From assembly GCA_008729055.1 (NCBI GenBank), contig SDUX01000004.1, forward strand, positions 7,038,026 to 7,102,025: a stretch of DNA of 64,000 nt, written 5' to 3'. Both the position numbers and the translations under genes were made by a program. This document shows, piece after piece, positions 22,753-32,897 of the stretch. This DNA is from Pyropia haitanensis (lineage: Eukaryota; Rhodophyta; Bangiophyceae; Bangiales; Bangiaceae). A model generated the notes under the pieces. It was given only the letters and a program-made list of their open reading frames with translations. It was not told the DNA's origin and did no database searches. Numbering within the stretch: position 1 is the first letter of the stretch; the number at the start of each line of letters is the position of its first letter.

Positions 22753-24978
22753 TTATGGTGCCGGCGGTGGCGGCGGGGGAAACCCAAACGGCCGCGCCGC
22801 CGCCGCCGACGGTGGCGCCGGCGGCGGCACCACCACATCCATCGACGACGACGGACCCGACGCGGGGGTGCCGGAAAGGCGCCGCCGCTTGACGGCGCTG
22901 CCACCGCCACCGCCGCCGCCGCCGCCACCGCTGCCGTCGCCCACCGCGACCGTCAGGGGCGCCATCGCGGCAAGGCGCGACGCCGGCGACACGGGCGGCG
23001 ACGCCTCCTCGTCCTCATCGCTGGCCGCCGCGGACGCGCCGTCCCCACCACCGGCGGTGCCGCCCGCCGAGCCCGGCGCGGCACCCGCGTCGCCGCCGCC
23101 GCCACCAGCAGCACCAGCAGCACTGGCACCGCCCTTGGCGTCGGGCGCCGCGCTCTTGACAAACCGCCCCTTGACGCGCGGCCGCCCGTCGGCGAGCGCC
23201 TTACGCACCGTGTAGCGGACAGACTTGGCAAACGTGCGGCGGCGGCGCTTTTGCTGGAACCGCAGCAGCGCCTCGGCACGCGACTGCTTCTTGGACGCCG
23301 CGCTGTCGCCGTCGACGCCGCCAACGCCGTCCTTGCCCTTGGCCGCCGCCGCCGCCGCGGCGGTCCCGACCGACCCACCGCCGCCACCGCCACCGTCACC
23401 GTCACCGTCACCGTCGCCGTCGCCGTCACCGGCCACGTCCAGCGCGGGCGCCGACGCCGCCGACCCCGTCGCGGGCGGCCGCGGCGCCCCCCGCACGTGC
23501 GAGTCGGCCGCGCCCGCGACGACGCGGCCCGGCTCGCGCGCCGGCGACGGCACGCTCGACTGTGGGGAGGAGGAGAGGTCGCCACCGCCGACCGACGCGG
23601 GCGCCGGCGTCGCCGACGGCGACAGCGTGCCGAGCGCGGGCAGGCACGGCATGGACGCATACGCCGACAGGCCGGGGTGCGCCGGCCGTGCGCGCACCGC
23701 CGCCAGCGCGTGCGCGGGGTGGCGTGGCGGCGGGGGGGGCGGCGGGGGGGGGGGGGGGGGCGACGGCGGTGGCGGCGCCTTGGCCACCGAGTGGGGTGGC
23801 GGTGGCGGCGGCAGCCGCGGTCGCGGCGGCGCGCCACCGCCGCCAACGCCGCCGCCGCCGCCACCGCGGCCGACGCCGCCACCGCCACCAGCCGCCAACA
23901 GGCCGCGATCCACGAGAAAGGGCGACCGACAGGCATACTGGAGCCGCGTCGTCGCCGCGGGGTGGTGCACCTGCAGCTGCGCGTGCTGCGGCTGCTGCTG
24001 GTAGAGCAGCTGCCACGACTGCATGTGCGCCTGTTGGGTAGCGGCCGCGGCGAGGAGCGTCGTCCGGACGGGCACAGGCGCGGGCACGACGCCCATCAAC
24101 GACGCGGACGAAGACGCAGACGGGGGGGCCGCGGGGACGCCTGCAACGGCGGCGGGCGTGCCGCCAACGGCGGTCATCGCAGAGCCATTCACCGCCGTCA
24201 CTAGCAACGGCGAAAAGGGCGGCAGGGACGGCAACGGGCCCGCCGCGGCAGCGGTGGCACCCGCCCCACCACCGCCGGCGAGCCCGGCCGACGCGGCCGG
24301 CCCTTGGGACCCGATCGCAGCAAACGCCGGCGCCGGCGGCGCCGACAAGGGCCGCGCCGGCGGCGGCGTCACCGGCCGGCCGGCCGCCGCCGCCGCCGCC
24401 GCCGTCGCGGTCGCCGCCGGCGCCGTCGCGGCGGGGTCCGCCGCCTTGGCGGGGGCGTCCCCCCCCGGCGCCGCCGCCGCGCTCAGCGGTCCCGGCTCGG
24501 CCTTTGGCGGCGGCGCCGCCGCGGCGGCGGCGGCGCCGACCCCCCCCGCGCCACCCGACAAGAGCCGCCGCGGCGTCACCGCCATGGGCACCCCAAACCC
24601 CCCCCCATGGCCAGGAGCGGCGTCGGCAGTGGCGACGCCGACGGCAGCACCACGTGCCACGCCGGCGACGCGGCGCCCGCCGCGGCGGGGCGGTACGCGC
24701 CGCCGCCGGCCGCGGACGATGACGCCGACACGGCCGTGGTGGCCGTCAGCGCGGGCACGCCGCCGCCGCCACCGCCGCCGCCACCGCCGGGCAGGCCGTG
24801 GCGGACAAACGGGGAGGACCACAAGTGGGGGCCCGCGTCGCCCAGCGCGGGCGTGGCGGGCAGCGACGGCAGTGGTAGGGGCTCCCCGATAGCGGGGGTG
24901 GGGAGGCCCGCGGCGGCCGCGGCCGCCGCCGCCGACGCCACCGCCAGCGGCCCCCCCGCAACAGCCGGACGCCCAGCA

Positions 24979-25010
<32 letters not shown>

Positions 25011-25375
25011 AGCCGTCGCGGCCGACACCGACACCGCCGTGGCGCCGACCCCCCCCCCTCCGCCGGCTACTGACAGTGGCGGCGGCGGTGGCGGGTGCCC
25101 CGCCGCCACCCCCCCCCCCCCCCCCCCCCCCCGCGGCCCGCCGAGCAGCGGCGTGACCGGCACGGACGAGCCGCTGCCGCCCACGCTCCGCCCGTCCCCC
25201 GTCACCGCCGACCCCGGCAGCGGCGTCGAAGGCGAAAAGTGCGGCCCGAGCAGCGACGGCGACAGCGTCACGTCGAGCGCCGCGCCGGGACCCAGCGGCG
25301 CCCGCAACGCCGGGCTAAACAGCGCGTGGAACGAGTCGCGGATGCCCGCGCGGCCGCCCGCCGCGCCGCCGCCGC

Positions 25376-25414
<39 letters not shown>

Positions 25415-25553
25415 AGCCTGGCCCGCCGCCGCCGGTCGCCGCCCCGCCGCCGCCGCCGTGGAGGTTGAGCGACAGCGTGCCCGTCGCGGGTGTCCCCGAC
25501 GCGGATAGCATGTTCCACCGTAGGAGGGAGTCGGGGGTGGATAGGTACTCCAT
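22753..25553 (-). CDS. CCT-domain nuclear regulator (frameshifted)
   Basis: ATG 25553 (MEYLSTPDSLLRWNMLSASG) begins a Ser/Ala/Gly/Pro-rich protein of about 930 residues ending at 22753. Near the C-terminal quarter is a clear CCT motif: SRAEALLRFQQKRRRRTFAK, then SVRYTVRKALADGRPRVKGR and FVK. It has the conserved basic RFxxKRxxRxFxKxxRYxxRK pattern. This basic motif in plant CONSTANS, PRR and related proteins binds DNA and NF-Y partners. No B-box or receiver domain is visible in the rest. A Gln-rich patch (LLYQQQPQHAQLQ) and an acidic DEDEEAS lie on either side. The N-terminal frame ends just past a C7 run near 24599-24606 and the other frame takes over, so one base is probably missing there. 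The frame is open upstream of 25553, so a longer N-terminus is possible. It is probably a transcriptional regulator. Confidence 0.85.
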
Positions 25554-28494
25554 GGCGGCCGCCGCCGCCGCGCGGGCGGAAAACGGGGAAGACGGGGGGG
25601 GGGGGGGGCGCGCGGGGGGGGCAGCGCCCGGGGCGCACAGCTCCCCACGCGGCCGGCCGATGGGTCCGCCGGGCGCACCGTCCGGGCTGGCAGAGTCCCT
25701 CCGCAGCAGCGGCCACATCCAAGGCCGCCGGCGGAATGCGGGCGCCCGACCTTCCCCGCCCCCCTCGGCCAAAGTCCTCAACCGCGAGACGCCAACGCCG
25801 GCACGCTCCCCCCACCTCCACCTCCCCCTACCTCCACCTCCCACCACCGCCCTTCTTCCCCCCTCCCTCCTCTCACCAACGGAGCGACAAAGCTCCCGTG
25901 CCCGTCGCACGGATGCCCGTTGCACGGATGGCAGGTACTCGCACCGCGTCAATGGCACCGGGTGGTGGCCGACCGGTACGGCGTGAGCGTGCGCGGGTCA
26001 CGTGCCGACTGCACGGGGCAAACGCCGCAACACGACGACGGCAAGGGCGGGCCCCGTCAACCGGCACACGACCAGACACGGGCGCAGGAGGGCGTGAGCG
26101 GGGAGAGGGGCGGCGGCGGGGTGCGAGGGACAGCGGCGGCGGGCGTCCCCCCACGGGGCACCCCCCAAGGTGAAACAACCAGGACGCACGGCGCGGCGGT
26201 GCGGCGGCCGCGGCGGCGGCGGTGCGCGCGCGCGGCGGCGCGCGGCGCGGCCGGCGGGGACGGCCACGCGACCGGCCGGCGCGGGGCGTCGTCCCTCCCC
26301 CCCCCCCTCCCCCAGTGCCTCCAACCGGCACGCACGGGGTGGGGGTGTGGTGCGGCGGTCGGCGCGGGGGCGGCGCGCGCGTCGCGGGCGCGTCCACACG
26401 CACACGCTCGTGGGAACGCGGGGGGGGGGGGGGATGCGGGCCCGCGAGCCCCGCGGCGGCCACACCAAGGATACCAGCCCGGGGGGGGGGGGAGGGGGGG
26501 GGGCGCCACGCAGATGCGCCGTCCCGCAGACCCACCGTCGTGCGGGTGAACCCCCCCCCCCCCCCCACCCAGCTGGGTGGTGCGGCCGGGGGGCACACGC
26601 CGGGGGGGTTGGCCGAAGCGGTGGCGGTGGGGATGGCAGCGGCGGCGGTGGCGGTGGCGGTAGCGGTGGCGGCGGCAGCGATGCGATGCAGCGATGCAGC
26701 ACACAAAAGGTAGAGACAAAAAGAAAATGGGGGGAAGCGGGGGGCAGGGTGGAGGGGTAGGGTAGGGGGGGGCAGGGGAAGTGGGGTGGGGGGGGGGGAT
26801 TGGCGACAGGGGCCTGGGTGAGGGTGTGGGGTACGCGCCCGGAAGGGCGCGCGGCGTGACGCCCCCCTCCGCCCCGCCGACCGCTGCGTAGGCGGCGCGC
26901 GCGCCGCGCGGCGCTGCGTGACGCTTGCGGGCGGTGGGAGGGTTGGTGGCGGGTCGGTGCCGCCGCTGCCCCCACCGCGCGGCAACGCCAAAATGGAGGC
27001 GCCCCGAGGGGGGCCCAGGGGGGGGCCGGCCGGCAGGGCGGCGCGCGCGCGCGACGGTCCCCGCGGCCGCCGCGGGCCGTCGCGGGCCGGCCGCCGCCGC
27101 CGCCGCCGCGGCCGTGCCGCTGCCGTGGTGGCAGGGTCGTCCAGGACAGCGTCGGGGAGGGGGGGGGGGGGGGGGTTGCTGGAGACCAGGTCCTCGTCCT
27201 GGCCCGCGCTCACCCCGCCCCCATCCACTGTTTCTGCGTGCGTCGGCGGCCGTGGGGCCGCCGCGACAGGGGCGTCGAGAGGGGGGCGGGCCGGGTGGTG
27301 GCGGAAGTGCATCGATCGCTGCCGGCAGAGATTTGCGAGATTGGCGCCGGCCGGCCGGCGCGCAGGTGTCGGTGGCCGGAAGAGGGTGTCGCTGCTGCTC
27401 GCATGGCGCCGCGGTGGGAGAAACGGCGAGCACACGTCCCCGTGTCGTTCCAGAGGGTGAGCCGTGACTGGCTGGCTTCTTCGTACAATGGGGAGCGTTT
27501 GGAACAGGGGTACCAAATTTCCCAGCTTCGTCCCTGGTCCCCATTTTGTCCATTAAGGTTTCATTCACTCAGGTCTTTTTGTGTGCAGCACTGTGCGATT
27601 TCAACGCCAGAGTGCTCTCAGAACGAAATTTAGATACAACTGCGCCCAACAAGGACAGCAAACTAGCGACGAGCAGAAAACGAACGCATCGGCATGGCAT
27701 CCCTCGCCAAAGTCCGGATGTCCTGACGGGGGCCCTCGCTGACTGGCGCGTCCAGCTCCACAAAGCCGAGCAATTGTGCAGCCCGTCGGGACAGCCGAGC
27801 AGGATCCAAGCGCCAGGCATAGAGGGAGAAGATCCAGACGAGGAGAAGGGGAGGGGTGAGTGGAAGGATGGAGTAGAGGCGTAGGCGCTCAAAACAGCCC
27901 CGTGTAGGAGCACAGGTAGTCACAGTGAGCGCCGGTGGGCGATGCGACCGGGGTGGTGGGTGTGGCCGCTACTGACGTCTACCCTGCCGGAAAAGTCGAG
28001 GCGCTGCCACCAAGTGCGTGGCAGCCGGACTCGCCCCGGGAGTAACGATGAAGTCTACTTCATCGACTCCCGTCAACGAGACTTGATGCGCACTCGTGAC
28101 AATCTTCAAGAACTAATTTGATGGCGACACGCCCAGTCTTTGTACAACTGGAAAACTATGCTTTTCCCGTTATTTAGTACGGCTCTTTCCAGCGGCGGAG
28201 CACACTGTTGTGTCTGGCACGAGGGTGTTTACATTGGAGACTCTGGCTCGCTTGACCAATCATGGCGCAACGGCCGTCGTTCCGCGTGCCTCGGAAACTC
28301 CCGCCTCCATACGGCAAGAATGTGTGCAGGCAACGCGCTCTTGCGACCGCCTGCAGAGGGCGTGTCGTCGACACAGCTGGCCGGCGCGACGGACCTCGTC
28401 CGAGGCGATGCCAGTTTCTCGATGGCCCACTGAGGTGCTTTTGCCCAGCATGGACGCACTCGTGGAAGGTCAGATTCCAAGGCGGATCGAGATC
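25554..28494. other. 2.9-kb noncoding region upstream of the CCT gene
   Basis: The first 1.9 kb is GC-rich with pyrimidine tracts on the CCT-gene sense strand, so it may include a long 5' leader or promoter. From about 27480 the composition drops to moderate GC and stays so up to the inverted-repeat element. A perfect small hairpin (GATGAAGT and its complement around CT) lies near 28047. Open frames here are short or compositionally unconvincing, and I annotate no gene. Confidence 0.4.
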
Positions 28495-28501
28495 ACAGGT
28501 C
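28495..28501 (+). repeat. Candidate target-site duplication, left copy
   Basis: ACAGGTC, identical to 32891-32897 on the same strand. The bases beyond it differ on the two sides (C versus G before it, G versus A after it), so the match is exactly seven. Confidence 0.55.
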
Positions 28502-29191
28502 GAACCTTGGAAACTCTAGGGTTGACGGGCCCGTCAACCCTGGCGTCAAGGCTGCGTCAAGGCTGCGTCAAGGCTGCACCCGGAGATTGGCAGTCGGAGA
28601 TGTACTTCACCGATTGGGTATTTTGGGTGTGGACCTCGGAACTGCGGTGGCAGCGCGCACCAGGGCGGCGCTGCCGCCGCCGCTCCCGCCACCGCCGCCC
28701 CCGCAGGCGGCTGCCCCTGCCCCCCCCGCCGCCGCCACGGTCGCAGCCGGGTGCCCCCGCCGACGTGTCCGCGGGTGCCCCCGCCCCCACCGCGGCTGCT
28801 GCCGCCCCCACCGCGGCTGCTGCCGCCCCCACCGCGGCTGCTGCCGCTCCCCCCGCGGCTGCGCCGCCCCCGCCACGGGCAACCACCCCAGCCCCCCATG
28901 TCGCGAGCTGCCCCCCCTGCACCCCTGCCACGCGCTGCGCCCCCCGCCATCCTGGACCACACCCGCCGCCACCGCGGCTGCCGCGGCTGCCGCGGGGGGC
29001 GGCCGCGGCCGCCGCGGCCGCCGCCGCCGCCGCCCGCTGCCCACCGCCGCCGCCGCCGCCGCGGCCGCCGCGGCTGCCGCGGCGGGCGGCCGCGGCCGCC
29101 CGCCACCACCGCCTCCGCCCCCGCCGCTGCGGGCTGCAGCCGCCCCGGCTGCCGCTGCCGCCCCCGCCGTTGCTGCCGGCCGCCGGCCGCC

Positions 29192-29224
<33 letters not shown>

Positions 29225-30606
29225 GCCTGCCGCGGCGGGCGGCCGCGGCCGTCCGCCGCCACCGCCGCCGCCGCCCCCGTCGCGGCCGTCCCCGCCCCCG
29301 CCGCCGCCCGCCACCGCCGCCGCCGCGGCCGCCGCGGCGGACGGCCGCGGCCGCCCGCCACGGCCGCCGCCGTGGCCGCCGCGGCTGCCGCGGCCGCGAC
29401 CGACGCCACCGCTGCCGCCGCCGCCGCCGTTGCCGCCGCCGCAGCCCGCCGCCGCCGCCGGCCGCCGCCGTGGCCGCCGCCGCCTCCGCCCCCGCCGCTG
29501 CGGGCTGCTGCCGCCCCGGCTGCCGCTGCCGCCGTCGCCGTTGCTGCCTGCCGCCGGCCGCCTGCCTGGCCGGCCGCCGGCCGCCTGCCGCCCGGGCTGC
29601 CGCCCCGGCCGCCGCCCCCACCGCCGCCGCCCCCACCGGGTTGCTGCCGCCCGGCTGCCGCTGCCGCCGCCGCCGTTGCTGCCGGCCGCCGCGAGCGGGC
29701 TGCCGCGGCCAGCGGGCTACCGCCGCCTGCCTTTCGCCGTCAATCGCGGGCTTCCTTTGTCGGCTGCCTCTGCCGCCACCGCTCGCTATCGCCGCTGCCG
29801 CGGCCCCCGCCGCCGCAGTGGCGGCTGGCGCCGCCGCCCCCGCCATCGCGGCGGCGGCAATGGCTGCCGCCGCCGCTCCCTCCCGCCGCTGCCCCCGTGG
29901 CGGCAGCGGCCGCCGCCATGCGGGGGGAGGGGTGACCAGCCACGCTGCTTGCACGCAGAGGTATTTGAAAAAAACTTATAAGCCGCGATTATTTGATGTG
30001 GATACAAAAGTACACACACCTCAGACTTGATACACATCTCGCGGCCTGTTTGGCGAATCTAGTGTCCCGTACGTCTGGTCTGATAGGCTGTCACACGATT
30101 TGAACTGCGAATCTGTAACAATCAATACTGAACTTACTCCTGATGGACATGAGAGTACCACATTTGGAAGAACACCCATCCTGGTCAACGACTGGCAACT
30201 CCCCAACTGCTGAAGCGCCGGCGTCCGACGCCCCCCTCCACCCCGCCCGGTCGCCCGCTTCACCATTTCCTGGCCACCCAGCACGCCAGGTGGATACACA
30301 AGCCAGTTTTACTTGTTCTATTCAGTTGTGCGTGCGGGTCTGCACACGTCTGGTAGAGCAGAGCCCCCAAAGAACCCATGAACGGACATAATGCAATCAC
30401 CATCCCCCTCGGTTACGCCGCTCGGGGGCGCTGCTGACGGAGAAACAATGTCTAGATCTGATAGATGTAGTTTTTGAAGGATGAGAGCACTGTGGGGCGT
30501 TGGACGGCCTGTCGCGGCTACCTGTCCAGAATGGACACTTTGGGGGTCTGTATGACCCACTTCCCGACGTTTGCGAAACCTTCTGAGCACATAACCGTGC
30601 TCAACG
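28502..30606 (+). repeat. Left arm of the inverted repeat
   Basis: Reverse complement of 30787-32890. The outermost ~15 bases are imperfect (GAACCTTGGAAACTCT against CAAGACGGGAAACTAT). Identity then holds to about 30593. The arm contains a four-copy 21-bp repeat near 28790-28860 and a GCC-rich middle (about 28650-29930), then moderate-GC sequence towards the spacer. Confidence 0.95.
28519..28575 (+). repeat. Terminal palindrome and three subterminal direct repeats, left end
   Basis: GGGTTGACGGG (28519) is followed at once by its exact reverse complement, ending at 28540. Three copies of GCGTCAAGGCT follow at 28543, 28554 and 28565. CGTCAA, or its complement, is shared by the palindrome halves and the direct repeats, giving five sites in 57 bases. 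Such clusters in other transposons bind transposase. Confidence 0.85.
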
Positions 30607-30786
30607 ATGTCGGTTTAGTCGATTGAGCATGGTTCAGAAAAGTTGGTGAAGTGGTCCCTGACTCGTGTTGCACGTGGTGAAGTGCCCTGCGCACACTTTG
30701 GTGCAACGCGTCACACCCCGCTACAACGCGTTTCAGACAGTGAAGCAAAATTTTCCCAAGCTGTTCCCATCAAATTAAGTCAATGA
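30607..30786. other. Unique spacer at the centre of the inverted repeat
   Basis: About 180 bases of moderate GC between the arms. Each inner arm end has a short stem-loop. On the right CTGAGCAC pairs with GTGCTCAG around a 6-base loop; on the left a 7-bp version occurs. No open frame of interest. Confidence 0.7.
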
Positions 30787-32168
30787 CGCTGAGCACGACT
30801 ATGTGCTCAGAAGGTTTCGCAAACGTCGGGAAGTGGGTCATACAGACCCCCAAAGTGTCCATTCTGGACAGGTAGCCGCGACAGGCCGTCCAACGCCCCA
30901 CAGTGCTCTCATCCTTCAAAAACTACATCTATCAGATCTAGACATTGTTTCTCCGTCAGCAGCGCCCCCGAGCGGCGTAACCGAGGGGGATGGTGATTGC
31001 ATTATGTCCGTTCATGGGTTCTTTGGGGGCTCTGCTCTACCAGACGTGTGCAGACCCGCACGCACAACTGAATAGAACAAGTAAAACTGGCTTGTGTATC
31101 CACCTGGCGTGCTGGGTGGCCAGGAAATGGTGAAGCGGGCGACCGGGCGGGGTGGAGGGGGGCGTCGGACGCCGGCGCTTCAGCAGTTGGGGAGTTGCCA
31201 GTCGTTGACCAGGATGGGTGTTCTTCCAAATGTGGTACTCTCATGTCCATCAGGAGTAAGTTCAGTATTGATTGTTACAGATTCGCAGTTCAAATCGTGT
31301 GACAGCCTATCAGACCAGACGTACGGGACACTAGATTCGCCAAACAGGCCGCGAGATGTGTATCAAGTCTGAGGTGTGTGTACTTTTGTATCCACATCAA
31401 ATAATCGCGGCTTATAAGTTTTTTTCAAATACCTCTGCGTGCAAGCAGCGTGGCTGGTCACCCCTCCCCCCGCATGGCGGCGGCCGCTGCCGCCACGGGG
31501 GCAGCGGCGGGAGGGAGCGGCGGCGGCAGCCATTGCCGCCGCCGCGATGGCGGGGGCGGCGGCGCCAGCCGCCACTGCGGCGGCGGGGGCCGCGGCAGCG
31601 GCGATAGCGAGCGGTGGCGGCAGAGGCAGCCGACAAAGGAAGCCCGCGATTGACGGCGAAAGGCAGGCGGCGGTAGCCCGCTGGCCGCGGCAGCCCGCTC
31701 GCGGCGGCCGGCAGCAACGGCGGCGGCGGCAGCGGCAGCCGGGCGGCAGCAACCCGGTGGGGGCGGCGGCGGTGGGGGCGGCGGCCGGGGCGGCAGCCCG
31801 GGCGGCAGGCGGCCGGCGGCCGGCCAGGCAGGCGGCCGGCGGCAGGCAGCAACGGCGACGGCGGCAGCGGCAGCCGGGGCGGCAGCAGCCCGCAGCGGCG
31901 GGGGCGGAGGCGGCGGCGGCCACGGCGGCGGCCGGCGGCGGCGGCGGGCTGCGGCGGCGGCAACGGCGGCGGCGGCGGCAGCGGTGGCGTCGGTCGCGGC
32001 CGCGGCAGCCGCGGCGGCCACGGCGGCGGCCGTGGCGGGCGGCCGCGGCCGTCCGCCGCGGCGGCCGCGGCGGCGGCGGTGGCGGGCGGCGGCGGGGGCG
32101 GGGACGGCCGCGACGGGGGCGGCGGCGGCGGTGGCGGCGGACGGCCGCGGCCGCCCGCCGCGGCAGGC

Positions 32169-32201
<33 letters not shown>

Positions 32202-32890
32202 GGCGGCCGGCGGCCGGCAGCAACGGCGGGGGCGGCAGCGGCAGCCGGGGCGGCTGCAGCCCGCAGCGGCGGGGGCGGAGGCGGTGGTGGCGGGCGGCCG
32301 CGGCCGCCCGCCGCGGCAGCCGCGGCGGCCGCGGCGGCGGCGGCGGCGGTGGGCAGCGGGCGGCGGCGGCGGCGGCCGCGGCGGCCGCGGCCGCCCCCCG
32401 CGGCAGCCGCGGCAGCCGCGGTGGCGGCGGGTGTGGTCCAGGATGGCGGGGGGCGCAGCGCGTGGCAGGGGTGCAGGGGGGGCAGCTCGCGACATGGGGG
32501 GCTGGGGTGGTTGCCCGTGGCGGGGGCGGCGCAGCCGCGGGGGGAGCGGCAGCAGCCGCGGTGGGGGCGGCAGCAGCCGCGGTGGGGGCGGCAGCAGCCG
32601 CGGTGGGGGCGGGGGCACCCGCGGACACGTCGGCGGGGGCACCCGGCTGCGACCGTGGCGGCGGCGGGGGGGCAGGGGCAGCCGCCTGCGGGGGCGGCGG
32701 TGGCGGGAGCGGCGGCGGCAGCGCCGCCCTGGTGCGCGCTGCCACCGCAGTTCCGAGGTCCACACCCAAAATACCCAATCGGTGAAGTACATCTCCGACT
32801 GCCAATCTCCGGGTGCAGCCTTGACGCAGCCTTGACGCAGCCTTGACGCCAGGGTTGACGGGCCCGTCAACCCTATAGTTTCCCGTCTTG
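30787..32890 (-). repeat. Right arm of the inverted repeat
   Basis: Reverse complement of the left arm. The pairing sum of positions is 61392 outside the C/G-run difference and 61393 inside it, showing a single one-base length difference along the whole arm. Confidence 0.95.
32817..32873 (-). repeat. Terminal palindrome and three subterminal direct repeats, right end
   Basis: Mirror image of the left terminal block: the exact palindrome is at 32852-32873 and three copies of AGCCTTGACGC lie at 32817-32849. Confidence 0.85.
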
Positions 32891-32897
32891 ACAGGTC
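32891..32897 (+). repeat. Candidate target-site duplication, right copy
   Basis: ACAGGTC, the same orientation as the left copy, 16 bases outside the matching tract of the terminus. Confidence 0.55.

Larger units (their letters stand above)
28495..32897. mobile_element. Foldback-type element with 2.1-kb inverted arms and candidate 7-bp target duplication
   Basis: An element of 4389 bases (28502-32890) is mirror-symmetric around 30696. The left arm (to about 30606) and the right arm (from about 30787) are near-perfect reverse complements. The only internal difference I found is a C8 versus C7 run near 28720/32673. Both ends carry an exact 22-bp palindrome plus three 11-bp direct repeats. ACAGGTC occurs directly outside both ends in the same orientation, 16 bases beyond each terminal palindrome tract, as a target-site duplication would. 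No transposase is recognisable: the frames through the arms are GCC/GGC low-complexity. This structure fits a non-autonomous foldback (long-TIR) transposon. Alternatives are a segmental inverted duplication or an assembly palindrome. Confidence 0.75.

Noticed and set aside
25873..27568. Minus-strand frames upstream of the CCT gene as a separate gene
   Set aside because: Composition is Pro/His/Arg-rich with polypyrimidine stretches and no recognisable protein. It is more likely leader or promoter sequence.
28546..32870. Long open frames through the inverted-repeat arms as genes
   Set aside because: Several frames are open on both strands at once, a result of stop-poor GCC/GGC sequence. None shows a domain or a transposase signature.
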